NCBI GenBank assembly: GCA_023647555.1
Contig: JALRLY010000268.1
Span: 17,609 to 81,608 of the forward strand
DNA length: 64,000 nt
Source: Pancytospora philotis
Taxonomy: Eukaryota; Microsporidia
Direction: 5' to 3'
The notes under the pieces are model-generated. The model saw only the letters and a program-made list of their open reading frames with translations, ran no database searches and was not told the DNA's origin. Both the position numbers and the translations under genes were made by a program. Below, in pieces: positions 35,324-44,282 of this stretch. Each line of letters opens with the position of its first letter. The first letter of the stretch is position 1.

Positions 35324-36535
35324 ATGCTCGGCGCGCTCTTTGCCAGTCTCCTGCATCTGCACAGCTCGCCCGCCGATGCCAAGGCGCACAACTTGGGCGT
35401 GACTGAACGGCTCGTCGACGGCATCCGCTACTTCGTCGGCACGAAGGACAGCAGCATTGAGATACAGAACGTGGTAGAAAAGAACGAGCGGCTGTACATG
35501 CGGAGCGGGCTCGAGACCCATGCGCTCATGCGCTGGGAGAACCCGTGCGCGACCGACAACTGGGCATTCTCATTCGCGTTCAACAAGCCGCACCTGGCCA
35601 GCGACGAGATTGCGGGCATCTACCTGCGCTACACCGCGGAGCCGCAGCTCATCGGCAACTTCAAGGGCGGAGCCTCTGTCTACGACGGGCTGATGCTCGG
35701 CTTCGAAATGCACGGCGCCGTGCCCAGCGTTGCGTACGCGATGAACAAAGGAAAGGACTACGACGCGGCCGCGGCCAAGAAGGTGGTGAGCTACGATGAG
35801 ATCACGCCTGCGCGGCTCAGGGACGTAGAGGACCTCACGTTCAAGATCATCAGCACGAGCAAGAACCTGAAGGTGGAGGTGTACGGCGGCGACGAGTTGA
35901 TCTACGACAACTTCCGCGTGTACACCACCGGCGAGCTCGGCGTGAACAAGGCGGGCGGCTACTTCTCGATAGTGGCCAACTACGCCGGCGTGTCTTCTGC
36001 CAAGGCTTTCGAGCTCAGGTCCGCGGAGCTGTTCGAGAGGGCCGAGGGCACCGACTATGCCACGGCCAAGTCCCACACCAAGGCCCTCAGCAAGCGCCTG
36101 CGGCCGATCGAGGATATCAACCACCACGACGTCGATACTACGATGCTTATCCACCATGGCGAGGCCGCCATACACTCGGTGAAGACGCTGCTCGGCGACC
36201 TGCCCGACACCAAGCTGATCGTGATGCACGGAGAAGTCTCGCAGCAGCTCCATGCGCTGGACGCGCAGCTCAACAGGCTCGAGGAGGCGCTCGGGAAGCG
36301 CGCCAAGAGCGGGCTGAGCAGCGCGCGGCTCAACGCGTTCGACCTCAGGATCAAGAGGATCCAGCGGTCGGTGAGCGACTTCCAGTTCTTCGTGCGGGAG
36401 AAGCTGCAGGAGCGCGCTCCGCAAGGCAGCTCCGTGCTCGAGCATCTTGTCTTCGCCGGCGGCGTTCTCGCACTGTACATCCTCGCAAGCAGAGAGCTCT
36501 CAGCGCTGCGAGCCGTACAAAACTTCAATAAATGA
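35324..36535 (+). CDS. L-type (legume-like) lectin, ERGIC-53/Emp47 type cargo receptor
   Basis: A 403-residue type I membrane protein. It has an N-terminal hydrophobic segment (MLGALFASLLHLHSS), then a leguminous-type beta-sandwich domain of about 200 residues (WAFSFAF, FKGGASVYDGLMLGF, LTFKIISTSKNLKVEVYGG and GGYFSIVANYAG). A coiled region follows, then a C-terminal membrane helix (VFAGGVLALYILAS) and a short cytosolic tail. Such lectins bind N-glycans and carry glycoproteins from ER to Golgi. The usual metal-binding loop is only partly kept. The last two codons form AATAAA, directly before the TGA stop. Confidence 0.8.
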   Translation: MLGALFASLLHLHSSPADAKAHNLGVTERLVDGIRYFVGTKDSSIEIQNVVEKNERLYMRSGLETHALMRWENPCATDNWAFSFAFNKPHLASDEIAGIYLRYTAEPQLIGNFKGGASVYDGLMLGFEMHGAVPSVAYAMNKGKDYDAAAAKKVVSYDEITPARLRDVEDLTFKIISTSKNLKVEVYGGDELIYDNFRVYTTGELGVNKAGGYFSIVANYAGVSSAKAFELRSAELFERAEGTDYATAKSHTKALSKRLRPIEDINHHDVDTTMLIHHGEAAIHSVKTLLGDLPDTKLIVMHGEVSQQLHALDAQLNRLEEALGKRAKSGLSSARLNAFDLRIKRIQRSVSDFQFFVREKLQERAPQGSSVLEHLVFAGGVLALYILASRELSALRAVQNFNK

Positions 36536-36741
36536 GAGTATTGCTAGAAAATACCGTATTTTCAATTTTAAATGACCGGATGCTTCAGTTTTAACTGCCC
36601 AGATGCTCCAGCAAAACCACAACGCAGGTGGAGAAGCAAACACAGGGCAAAAATAGAATGCTGCACGGAATAGCGCATACGCCAAGGAAGCACAGCAGCT
36701 ACGCGCAGAAATACAAATTGGCCTCCACTAAGCTGTTATAT

Positions 36742-37299
36742 TTATTCATCTAAAAATGAAGGAAGCGAGTCCTGCTCAGCACCCATGTCGAAGAGCTCGG
36801 CGACCGCAGCTCTGCCGCCGTTGACCGCAGCAATGACCTCCTTGGGGCTCTTGCCGTCAACGAAGCAGCCCACAGAAAGGCAGGTGCCGAGCACCTCCTT
36901 CACGGTACCGCGCAGCGTCCTGGAGCGCGAGTTGAAACGCACCTCGGCGGCGATCTTGAACAGATCGGTGAGCGCAAGGCTGCCGTTGTGCAGCGCAGGG
37001 ACCTTGTCGGCGCCCTTCTTCTTCGGCTCGCGCTCCTCCTTGAGCCCCTTGATCACCAGCTGGGCGGTGGTCGGGTTGATCTCGCAGGTCGCCTTTCTGT
37101 CCTTCACCTTGAGGAGCACATGCACCTTCTGCAGCTTGTAGTCCTTGAGCGTGAGCTTCCTGATGTCCTCGCCGACGACCTTTCCGGGGATTTTGAGCGG
37201 GCCGACCTTCTGGGAGAACGTCGCGCCGGGCTGTTCGCCACCGACGACTCTGACGTTGAGGTACTCGGCATCTGGGTCCCTATCGACAATTCCGGCCAT
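36742..37299 (-). CDS. RPL12: 60S ribosomal protein uL11
   Basis: The 185-residue protein matches uL11 (eukaryotic L12), which forms the stalk base with 25S rRNA helix 43/44. The N-domain has LNVRVVGGEQPGATFSQKVGPL and GKVVGEDI; the C-domain has LTDLFKIAAEVR, LRGTVKEVLGTCLSVGCFVDGK and a C-terminal acidic extension (AEQDSLPSFLDE) longer than in yeast (165 aa). Upstream lie three AT elements (37301-37334) and ACCCC directly before ATG, the strongest start signal in the window, in keeping with high expression. Confidence 0.95.
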   Translation of the reverse strand: MAGIVDRDPDAEYLNVRVVGGEQPGATFSQKVGPLKIPGKVVGEDIRKLTLKDYKLQKVHVLLKVKDRKATCEINPTTAQLVIKGLKEEREPKKKGADKVPALHNGSLALTDLFKIAAEVRFNSRSRTLRGTVKEVLGTCLSVGCFVDGKSPKEVIAAVNGGRAAVAELFDMGAEQDSLPSFLDE

Positions 37300-37300
37300 T

Positions 37301-37334
37301 GGGGTAATTTTTCACAAAATTTTTTGAAAATTTT
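37301..37334 (-). promoter_or_regulatory. Triple AAATTTT element of uL11
   Basis: Read on the minus strand, AAAATTTT, CAAAAAATTTT and AAAAATTA follow each other, then CCCC before ATG. Repetition of the element may reflect high expression of this ribosomal gene. Confidence 0.6.
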
Positions 37335-38021
37335 AAAATAACGATTGCGCACAACTGCAAGCGCAGCGAACCGATACGGGCGCTGGTGCAGACCGCAGGA
37401 GAGCGGACTAGCTGCGGCGGCGCTGTTTTATCTGATGGGGATGCATTATGGTCGTAGAAACCTCCAGCACGGGACTAAAATCTAAGCTGATGCACAACGG
37501 CCAGCTGCACTCTTCTGCTGCTATTTTCGCTGCCATGCATTTCCAATGAGGCATCTCTGCCCGGGCGCAGCTGCTAATATGCCTCGGATAGGCCGCTGCG
37601 CGCCGCGCTTTTGGAGTACGGCCTCGCTTCAAAATTTCAGCCCACCCATCGGTCTGACGCGCAGCGCAGCTTGGATAATAGACCATACGGTCATAGACAA
37701 GTACAGACATGCTATCAAAATCACGTGTGTGGTAGGCCAACCATAACCACGTTCGTCAAAACCGAAAAGACAGTGCTGTTTAATGCGCCCATTCTATCTG
37801 TACCACTTTCTCCGTTGACTGATGCGCAGCAATGGCAGTATGCGTGTTTCTGCTTTTCTTACCAGTTTTCCCTGCGTAAGCAACTTATCTTGTCACTCAA
37901 GGCCTTTCTGCGCCGCCCCTGCTGCGCCTTACACACGGAGCGAAGTTGACGCGATTGAAGTGATGTAATTTGACAAACAATAAACTTTGATTAATTTTGC
38001 ATACGTCGCCCAAATAGCCTA
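37335..38021. other. Long AT-rich gap with an orphan start signal
   Basis: 687 bp between uL11 and GPI3, downstream of both starts. It contains AAAATTTCAGCCCACCC at 37631-37647, a perfect plus-strand start signal, followed by ATC instead of ATG. Frames after it are short (32 codons). A 42-codon minus-strand frame at 37408-37536 (MAAKIAAEECSWP...) is basic at its C-terminus and has no start signal. Low-GC sequence with AATAAA-like words fills the rest. Confidence 0.4.
37631..37650 (+). promoter_or_regulatory. Orphan start signal ending in ATC
   Basis: AAAATTTC, AGCCCACCC and then ATC. It has every part of the local start signal except the ATG. It could be a decayed gene start or the promoter of an untranslated RNA. 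Confidence 0.4.
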
Positions 38022-39281
38022 ATGCGTATTAAAAGCACAGACGCGCCCAATCCAGGCATGTACAACATCGCACTGGTCACCGACTACTTCTACCCGAACA
38101 CCGGCGGGATCGAGACGCATGTCCGCACGATCGGCGAGGAGCTGTGCAACGCAGGGCACAGCGTGATCGTGATCACCCACAAGTACAAGCACCACGAGGG
38201 GCTCATGCAGATCGGCCCGCTGCTCGTGTACTACCTCGACCTGCCCGTGGTCGCGTGCAACACCGTCTTCCCGACGCTGTTCGGGAGCTACGTGCTCTAC
38301 AAGGAGATCTTCGAGCGGCACCGCATCGACATCGTGCACGGGCACCAGTCGCTGTCCACGATGTGCAACGAGGCGATCTACCACGCGAGCCACCTCGGCA
38401 TCCGCACCGTGATGACGGACCACTCCGTCTTCGAGTTCGGCAAGATCGAGCGCATCCTCTGCGACTCCCTCAGCTACCTCATATGCAAGAGCCTGGACCG
38501 CGCGATATGCGTGTCGAACACCGCGCGCCTCAACACCGCCAAGCGCACGTGTCTGCCGCTCGGGCTGATCAGGGTGATCCCCAACGGCGTGGACCCGCGG
38601 CTCTTCTACCCCAAGCAGGCGGCGCGCACCGGGCGGATCCGCGTCCTGTTCTGCGCGCGCCTCGTGTTCCGCAAGGGCATCGATCTGCTGGCCGAGGCGC
38701 TGCCGCTGATCTGCAAGGACCCGCGCATCGAGGTCGTGATCGTGGGCGACGGGCCGAAGCGCGACGACGTGATGCAGATCGTCGACGAGGCGGAGCTGCA
38801 CGAGCAGGTGAAGATCCTCGGCGAGATGAACTACAGGGAGATCCCGGACGTGATGCGCAGCGCCGACATCTTCCTCAACACGTCGCTCACCGAGACGTTC
38901 TGCACGTCGATCCTCGAGGCCGCGGCCTGCGGGCTGCTGGTGGTCAGCACGAACGTCGGCGGGATCCACGAGGTGCTCGACGACGGCGTCATCTACTTCT
39001 GCAAGCCCACGCCGCGCGACATTGCCGCGCAGATATTCAGCGCGGCGGGCGACCTCCGGCACCACCGCCCCGACAAGCACTACCAGAAGATATTCGAGAA
39101 GTACGACTGGAAGATGATCGCCGAGCAGACGCGGCGCGTGTACGACGAGATTCCGGAGCGCTCGCCAGACATGCGGACCGCGCTCCGAGCGTTCGTGCAC
39201 AGGAGCGGGTTCTTCTACCGCTTCCTCACGTGGCTGGAATACGCGCAGCACAAGCTGCTGGGCGCGCTCAACATCTGCTAG
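38022..39281 (+). CDS. GPI3: GPI GlcNAc transferase catalytic subunit (PIG-A)
   Basis: A 419-residue family 4 glycosyltransferase. It catalyses the first step of GPI-anchor synthesis, transfer of GlcNAc from UDP-GlcNAc to phosphatidylinositol on the cytosolic side of the ER. PIG-A hallmarks are LVTDYFYPNTGGIETH, GHQSLSTMCNEA, VMTDHSVFEFG, VIPNGVDPRLF, GDGPKRDD and the acidic EX7E region TSLTETFCTSILEAAACG. The C-terminus has one hydrophobic stretch that can anchor it to the ER. The start at 38022 fits TTAATTTTGC at 37991-38000; an ATG 12 codons later is the alternative. It indicates that GPI anchors are made in this organism. Confidence 0.95.
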   Translation: MRIKSTDAPNPGMYNIALVTDYFYPNTGGIETHVRTIGEELCNAGHSVIVITHKYKHHEGLMQIGPLLVYYLDLPVVACNTVFPTLFGSYVLYKEIFERHRIDIVHGHQSLSTMCNEAIYHASHLGIRTVMTDHSVFEFGKIERILCDSLSYLICKSLDRAICVSNTARLNTAKRTCLPLGLIRVIPNGVDPRLFYPKQAARTGRIRVLFCARLVFRKGIDLLAEALPLICKDPRIEVVIVGDGPKRDDVMQIVDEAELHEQVKILGEMNYREIPDVMRSADIFLNTSLTETFCTSILEAAACGLLVVSTNVGGIHEVLDDGVIYFCKPTPRDIAAQIFSAAGDLRHHRPDKHYQKIFEKYDWKMIAEQTRRVYDEIPERSPDMRTALRAFVHRSGFFYRFLTWLEYAQHKLLGALNIC

Positions 39282-39374
39282 TGCGCCCGGGCGGCGAGTG
39301 GACGTATTTGCATGGAAAGCCCGTGTCCGCGGCTGTAATTAAAAGAAAAGGCACTGAATGTAAATTTAAATTAA

Positions 39375-40196
39375 TTAGTGGGATGCACGGCCTGTTCGCG
39401 GCTCTTTATAGAACTCCTCTTTGTATTTTTCGGATGCCTCTAGCCCGCTCACTGGCGCTGCATAATAGTTTATGCTGCCGTACAGCGGACGTCCGATCAA
39501 GTTGCTCATATCCCCGACTTTGTTAAAGGCCGTGATGTAGTCCGAATCATTGCACGGGACCGCTAACAACTGGATAGAAGGCATGTATCGTTCTACGCTG
39601 CTCGGCTGACCGAACATATCTTGCTGGCGCAGACTTACGGTCGCGCTGGAGGATGGGTCGACTAATACCAGCGGAGGAGGCTGCATATGCGCACGAAAAC
39701 CGATGCAAGAGCCTCTTTCGTACATGATTTGCATCTGATTCATTCCATCGGGTTTACTGACGAGCCAGTGCGTGTTTTTCTCTTCAGCGTTGCACAGCTC
39801 TACCGGGATATCTCCGTATGCATTGCGTCCCCGCACGCACAGTGCGCGGTTGTCTTCCATCTTGAGCTGCACGGAATCGCGGTGGTGCACCGAATCGCTG
39901 CGGTGCACGGAACCGCTGCGGTGCACGGAACCGCTGTGGTGCACAGAATCGCTGTGGCGCCGCTTCCTGTATGAAAATGAGCTTTTATTTGGCACCACGC
40001 TGCTCGACTCCCATATCTTGCGCGGCAGATCGACGCGCTGCGCCACTATCTCGCTGTCCACGAGCATCAGATTCCTCCCGACCGCGGCTACAGTCATATT
40101 CCTGCCATAAAGTACAATTCCCAGGCCGTACATACCGTCGCGGAGCACGTACTGGCCTGCCCTTTGAATATCGAAGATATCTGGGACAATCCTCAT
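39375..40196 (-). CDS. Ricin-B-like protein with hexapeptide repeats (RBL2)
   Basis: A 273-residue protein without a clear signal peptide (MRIVPDIFDIQRAG...). The first 80 residues are rich in beta strands (GQYVLRDGMYGLGIVLYG). A Ser/His/Arg tract follows, built of five hexapeptide repeats (consensus HRSGSV) after a basic SYRKRRHSDSV. Then comes a ricin-B-like part: LCVRGRNAYGDIPVELC, THWLVSKPDG and SCIGFRAHM. The C-terminal 90 residues are Tyr/Ser rich. ATATAAGG lies 19-26 nt before ATG, on the edge of a 14-bp inverted repeat. It is divergent with RBL3. Family membership is inferred from the strand and cysteine pattern. Confidence 0.55.
   Translation of the reverse strand: MRIVPDIFDIQRAGQYVLRDGMYGLGIVLYGRNMTVAAVGRNLMLVDSEIVAQRVDLPRKIWESSSVVPNKSSFSYRKRRHSDSVHHSGSVHRSGSVHRSDSVHHRDSVQLKMEDNRALCVRGRNAYGDIPVELCNAEEKNTHWLVSKPDGMNQMQIMYERGSCIGFRAHMQPPPLVLVDPSSSATVSLRQQDMFGQPSSVERYMPSIQLLAVPCNDSDYITAFNKVGDMSNLIGRPLYGSINYYAAPVSGLEASEKYKEEFYKEPRTGRASH
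39870..39959 (-). repeat. Five 18-bp tandem repeats in RBL2
   Basis: Units start at 39870, 39888, 39906, 39924 and 39942; on the plus strand each is near CACGGAACCGCTGCGGTG. Neighbouring units differ by one to three bases. In the reading frame they give H-[HR]-[SR]-[GD]-S-V. Confidence 0.9.
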
Positions 40197-40614
40197 GCGC
40201 GGTGCTGGGCGTTTCCTTATATCGCAATGTGTTTTAAAATGGCTGAATTGGAGATCGCTATCTGAAACACAATGCGATGGGCATCTCCGCCCAACCAGGC
40301 GCTCATCTCGCCGCGGCTGGCGCGCTAGGGACTCGAAGCACGTATTAGGGCCACGAACGCGATAATGTTGAGCATCTGGCGGGGCTATGGACGCCAACAA
40401 CGCAATTCATCAAAAGTGACTCTTTGGGGCCCTTTTACTTGCAGAGCGGCATCGGTATGTTGTTCCAGGCCGTGCCACGCTTTGCACATCATGCTACACC
40501 AATTTCGGGCCGGACAATAGCCAGCCCGGCCTGCGCAGCGCCGATCCGTGTGTTTTATACTAAAACGAGTGTCGCAGGCGTGAAACATTTATTTTCAGCG
40601 GGGCGGCCGGCCGC
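40197..40614. other. Divergent promoter region of RBL2 and RBL3
   Basis: 418 bp between two RBL genes. It contains an imperfect 14-bp inverted repeat, arms 40221-40234 and 40265-40278 (ATCGCAATGTGTTT and a complement with one mismatch), beginning 25 bp before RBL2. TTTATACTAAAACG at about 40554-40567 and TTTATTTT at 40588-40595 precede RBL3. No further gene is seen. Confidence 0.5.
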
Positions 40615-41106
40615 ATGCTGCGATTCATCGCTGCGCTGTTCATGCACCCCTGCGCCGGGTACTTCAAGCTTGCACCCGAGGGCCAGAATGAATTCGTTCT
40701 GGCGCTGAGGCCCACGGGCGAGCTGTTCTATGCGACAATGGAGGAGATAACGAGGGACAGGCTGGATTTCTCTATCATGGAGACTGAGCACGGCTATCTG
40801 AAAACGGCCACGAGCAACCGGTTGTGCGGGCAGAGCCTCGAAAACGGCGTGACCAAGATCTACGGCTGCAAGTACAGCACCTACCGCAACGAATGGATAC
40901 TGCTCCATGACGACGACGAGGAGGACCGCGTGCAGATCTCCAATAGCGCCAGGACGCAGTGCATTGGCTACTCCGGCTTGACCAGCGCCGACGGCACACG
41001 GGACGTGAAGATAGTGCCCTGCAACGGCGCTGCCACGCATTTCAAAATAATAGCGCCGTACATTGGGTACCCCGTGCGCCGTGCTACCCCCACGGGCTCG
41101 TTGTAG
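40615..41106 (+). CDS. Ricin-B-like lectin, putatively secreted (RBL3)
   Basis: A 163-residue protein opening with a short hydrophobic leader (MLRFIAALFMHPCAG). The rest follows a beta-trefoil: GYFKLAPEGQNEFVLAL, GYLKTATSNRLCGQSL, an E-W motif (RNEWILLHDDDEEDRV), TQCIGYSG, and a closing VKIVPCNGAATHFKII that resembles the C.....Q.F.I end of ricin-B repeats. Cysteines in the second and third thirds could pair. It is the smallest and simplest of the five and lacks low-complexity tails. TTTATTTT starts 27 nt before ATG; the sequence between is GGGG/CCGG rich without the usual CCC. Confidence 0.6.
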   Translation: MLRFIAALFMHPCAGYFKLAPEGQNEFVLALRPTGELFYATMEEITRDRLDFSIMETEHGYLKTATSNRLCGQSLENGVTKIYGCKYSTYRNEWILLHDDDEEDRVQISNSARTQCIGYSGLTSADGTRDVKIVPCNGAATHFKIIAPYIGYPVRRATPTGSL

Positions 41107-41482
41107 CCGGCAGCGAGATCGCCTGCCTTTGCGCGGAGCAAGTCATAAGCTCGGTGTGACGACATTTTCACGGTCTCAGTGCCTAATGCGCGTTGTGGTT
41201 TGAGCGTAAATCTGTACGACAAATCGCTGCCCTAGAGTCAGAAAACTTCAAAATTAAACAACTCAAGATACAAATTCTGAATGGTGATACCGCCTACAAT
41301 TTTACTATGCGAGTCACTTTGCACTTAACTGCAGTCGGGACGCAGTGCGCCTGTGCCCGTTTAGATCAGACGCCTCGCCCTAACCGAAAAGAGCGCAGAG
41401 GCGATGCTGAAGACCAGAGCTCGGCGCGCCGGTGCATACGGCGATCACAACGGCTGGAAATCTTTGAGAAAATTTTGGCCCA
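41107..41482. other. Intergenic gap before the glycyl-tRNA synthetase gene
   Basis: 376 bp with AT-rich stretches at 41230-41310. The GlyRS start signal closes it. No other gene is recognised. Confidence 0.4.
41469..41481 (+). promoter_or_regulatory. AAAATTTTGGCCC start signal of glycyl-tRNA synthetase
   Basis: AAAATTTTGGCCC ends one base before ATG 41483. With so little space, the mRNA must be nearly leaderless if this element acts as a core promoter. Confidence 0.65.
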
Positions 41483-43375
41483 ATGGACAGCAAGGCCAAA
41501 GTCGAGGCGATTCTGAAGCAGCGCTTTTTTGTGACGCCGACCGCGTACCCGCTGCAGAACGGGTTTCTGGACTACGGGCCGCCGCTCGCGCAGATCAAGC
41601 TGCAGGTCCTTGCGGAGTTCCGGCGGGTATTTGTGGACGAGATCACGTACGAGATGGAGCCGAGCGCCGTCGTGCCCTACGAGGTGCTGAAGAACTCCGG
41701 CCACATCGACAAGTTCTGCGACGTGGTGCTCTCCGACGGCGCGAACACCGTGCGCGCCGACCACTTCATCGAGGAGAAGGTCGGCGATGCGGTCGTGCTG
41801 CCGGTCGATCTGGCCACGAACTACGCCGCGCTGCTGGAGGCGGTGGAGACGGCGAAGAAGGAGGCTATCATCGAGCGAAACAGCCGGCTGATCAAGCAGA
41901 AGAAGCTCGAGGACGTCGCTGTCGGCGCTGCGCGGCTGGATATCGCCGCCGGGGCCTCCACGGAGCAGCTCAGCGCCGACGAGGTCGCGCGCATCCTGTC
42001 CGCGCACCAGTGCGAGACGCGCAGCGTGTCCGACCTCACCAAGCTCGAGATTGATTTCGTCGTCAGGCTGCACAACCTGCACTCGCAGGACGCGCGGCCC
42101 TTCAACCCCAGCCGCGACTTCAACCTCGTCTTCAAGCTCAACGAGCAGCAGTTCCTGCGGCCCGAGATCGCGCAGTCGCAGTTCACCAACTTCCGCAAGA
42201 TCTTCGATCTGAACAACGAGCGGCTGCCGTTCAGCAGCCTCGCGATCGGGCGCAGCTACCGCAACGAAATCAGCGCGCGCGGCGGGATGTACCGCACGAA
42301 GGAGTTCGAGCAGGCGGAGATCGAGTACTTCTCCGAGAGCGGGCGGCACAGCGGCTTCGAGAGTGTGCGCGGCGTAGAGGTCGTGCTGTATCCGAACAGC
42401 CAGTCCGCGGCGTACGCCACGACCATCGGCGCCGCGTTCGATGCCGGGGTCATCACATCTGAGGCCATCTGCTACTTCGTCGCGAAGGCGCAGGAGTTCT
42501 TCCTCTGCCTCGGCATCGCACCCGCGACGCTGCGCTTCCGGCAGCACAATCCCAACGAGATGGCGCACTACGCCAACGACTGCTGGGACGCCGAGATCAG
42601 GACGATGGCGGGATGGATCGAATGTGCCGGCATTGCCGACCGCGGGACGTTCGACCTCACCTGCCACGCCAAGAACATCAACACCGCGGTGCGGAGGGAC
42701 ATCAGCCCGCGCACCGTGTACGTGCCGCAGATCAACAAGAAGGAGCTCGGCCAGGCGCTGCAGTCGCGGCTCAAGGCCCTCGAGGACATGCTCGCCGGGC
42801 TGTCCGAGGCGTACATCCAGGAGCACATGCGCGACGAGAAGCTCACCGTTCGCTTCGACGACAAGGACTACACGTTCGAGCTCAAGAAGAAGACCGTCAA
42901 CTGCGAGTTTTTCACGCCGCGCGTCATTGAGCCGTCCTTCGGGGTGTCGCGGATCCTGTATGCGCTGCTCGAGCAGGGCTTCAACGTGCGCGATGAGCGG
43001 AACGTCCTGAGCCTGAGGCCCAAGCTGTGCTTCCTGCACTGCATGATCACGTGGCTGAAGTACCTCGATGAGTTCGCGCCGCTCGTCGCCGAGCTGAAGC
43101 GGGGATTCAAGGCGCGCGGGATCCGCTTCCAGACCAACGAGCGCAGCTGCTCTATTGGTAAGAAGTACTCGAGCTGCGACGAGATCGGCATCCCGTACTT
43201 CATCACGTTCGACTTCGACACGCCGAAGGACAACACGGTCACCGTGCGCGACCGCGACTCCATGGAGCAGATAAGGATTCCCGTCGCACTCGTTGGTGAG
43301 ACCGTCAGCAAGCTCATAAGCGAAGAGTCCAGCTGGACGGAGCTCCGCCGCAAGTACGCCTTGCATACAGAGTAG
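41483..43375 (+). CDS. GRS1: Glycyl-tRNA synthetase
   Basis: A 630-residue class II synthetase of the eukaryotic/archaeal alpha2 type. It begins at residue 12 with RFFVTPTAYPLQNGFLDYGP (motif-1 region). It has FNLVFKLNEQQFLRPEIAQ (motif 2 neighbourhood), AIGRSYRNEISARGGMYRTKEFEQAEIEYF (motif 2), and VIEPSFGVSRILYAL (motif 3), followed by an anticodon-binding domain with RFQTNERSCSIGKKYSSCDEIGIPYFITFD. There is no N-terminal WHEP domain or organellar presequence. Length is close to yeast GRS1 (690) with small losses. The start signal is AAAATTTTGGCCC. Confidence 0.97.
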   Translation: MDSKAKVEAILKQRFFVTPTAYPLQNGFLDYGPPLAQIKLQVLAEFRRVFVDEITYEMEPSAVVPYEVLKNSGHIDKFCDVVLSDGANTVRADHFIEEKVGDAVVLPVDLATNYAALLEAVETAKKEAIIERNSRLIKQKKLEDVAVGAARLDIAAGASTEQLSADEVARILSAHQCETRSVSDLTKLEIDFVVRLHNLHSQDARPFNPSRDFNLVFKLNEQQFLRPEIAQSQFTNFRKIFDLNNERLPFSSLAIGRSYRNEISARGGMYRTKEFEQAEIEYFSESGRHSGFESVRGVEVVLYPNSQSAAYATTIGAAFDAGVITSEAICYFVAKAQEFFLCLGIAPATLRFRQHNPNEMAHYANDCWDAEIRTMAGWIECAGIADRGTFDLTCHAKNINTAVRRDISPRTVYVPQINKKELGQALQSRLKALEDMLAGLSEAYIQEHMRDEKLTVRFDDKDYTFELKKKTVNCEFFTPRVIEPSFGVSRILYALLEQGFNVRDERNVLSLRPKLCFLHCMITWLKYLDEFAPLVAELKRGFKARGIRFQTNERSCSIGKKYSSCDEIGIPYFITFDFDTPKDNTVTVRDRDSMEQIRIPVALVGETVSKLISEESSWTELRRKYALHTE

Positions 43376-43949
43376 GCTAGTATTAAAAGGTTTGCACGTA
43401 TCTCATTTTGTGTTGTGTTCGTTATGCTGTTTATACAGCTTGTATGCATCTGTATAGTGTAATTGTAAAAGTGGTACGCTGGCTGTAAACAGGCACAATG
43501 CATTAAGTTTGAAAATCATGTTCATTCGCATGTCCTTTGTTTGCGGCGTATTTATTGTCCTGTAAGTTTAAGCGTAACCACTCTTAATATGGCAGCAGTT
43601 GCAATCAATAAAATATGCGTAACACGTATCATGGCACATAAATTGAGCGTCTACAATAGTCTTCATGCGATAGTACGCATCTGTAATAGGCACTTAGCTG
43701 CAGTTTGTGCGTGCTTCTTTACTGTCGTTTGCATGGAACAGTATCGTTGCATTCTGTGTTTATTGCTGGGTTGCCGCTCTTGCTGCTGTTATATAGCAAT
43801 TACTGCTTGCTTTAAGTCTCTGATTCATGCTGCTCAGCAGTATAACAGCTATTCAACACAAAGCGCTCGAATGCGCTGAGCGATACGAATACTCTTTACA
43901 TGCCGCGACTAAAAGTTTGCGATATCGACTTTCGGCCGCGCCAGCCCCA
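43376..43949. other. Low-GC intergenic island
   Basis: 574 bp that are clearly AT-richer than the genes around it. A long plus frame without an ATG (43541-43879) would give a Cys-rich sequence; I do not call it. AATAAA occurs near 43604. The last 80 bp contain the IES6-like start signal GCCAGCCCCA. Confidence 0.4.
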
Positions 43950-44282
43950 ATGGACGGGACGGGTGCAAAGGACGTGTCGAGGTACAAGCTGACGACGCGC
44001 GCCGCCACACCGGCGAAAAACAAGACGCTGAAGAACATGTATCGAGCCATGGTCGCGCAGGAGCATCCGTACCTCGCGCTCACCAAAATATCCGTCATGC
44101 CGCCGCGCCGGCTCTGCGATTTTACGGGGCTGCCTGCGCCGTACACGTGCCCGCGGACCTCCCTGCGGTTCTTCAACCTCTCTGTGTACAAGTACCTGCG
44201 GAGCCTGAGCTCCGAGCACAGCGAGAACTACTACAGCATTAAGATGTACGGCAAGAACCTCCAGAATGGTTCAAAGAAATAG
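43950..44282 (+). CDS. IES6: IES6-like YL1-C domain protein (INO80 complex)
   Basis: A 110-residue protein with a YL1-C domain (residues about 47-85): RRLCDFTGLPAPYTCPRTSLRFFN, followed by VYKYLRSL. The domain occurs in IES6/INO80C of the INO80 remodeler and in VPS72/Swc2 of SWR1. The short length and the N-terminal basic stretch (ATPAKNKTLKNMYRAM) favour IES6. In INO80 it forms an Arp5-Ies6 module that couples ATP hydrolysis to nucleosome sliding. The ATG at 43950 follows GCCAGCCCCA. Swc2 is the main alternative. Confidence 0.75.
   Translation: MDGTGAKDVSRYKLTTRAATPAKNKTLKNMYRAMVAQEHPYLALTKISVMPPRRLCDFTGLPAPYTCPRTSLRFFNLSVYKYLRSLSSEHSENYYSIKMYGKNLQNGSKK

Noticed and set aside
43541..43879. 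112-codon plus frame
   Set aside because: There is no ATG at its beginning, no start signal, and the sequence is low-GC and Cys-rich without family pattern.
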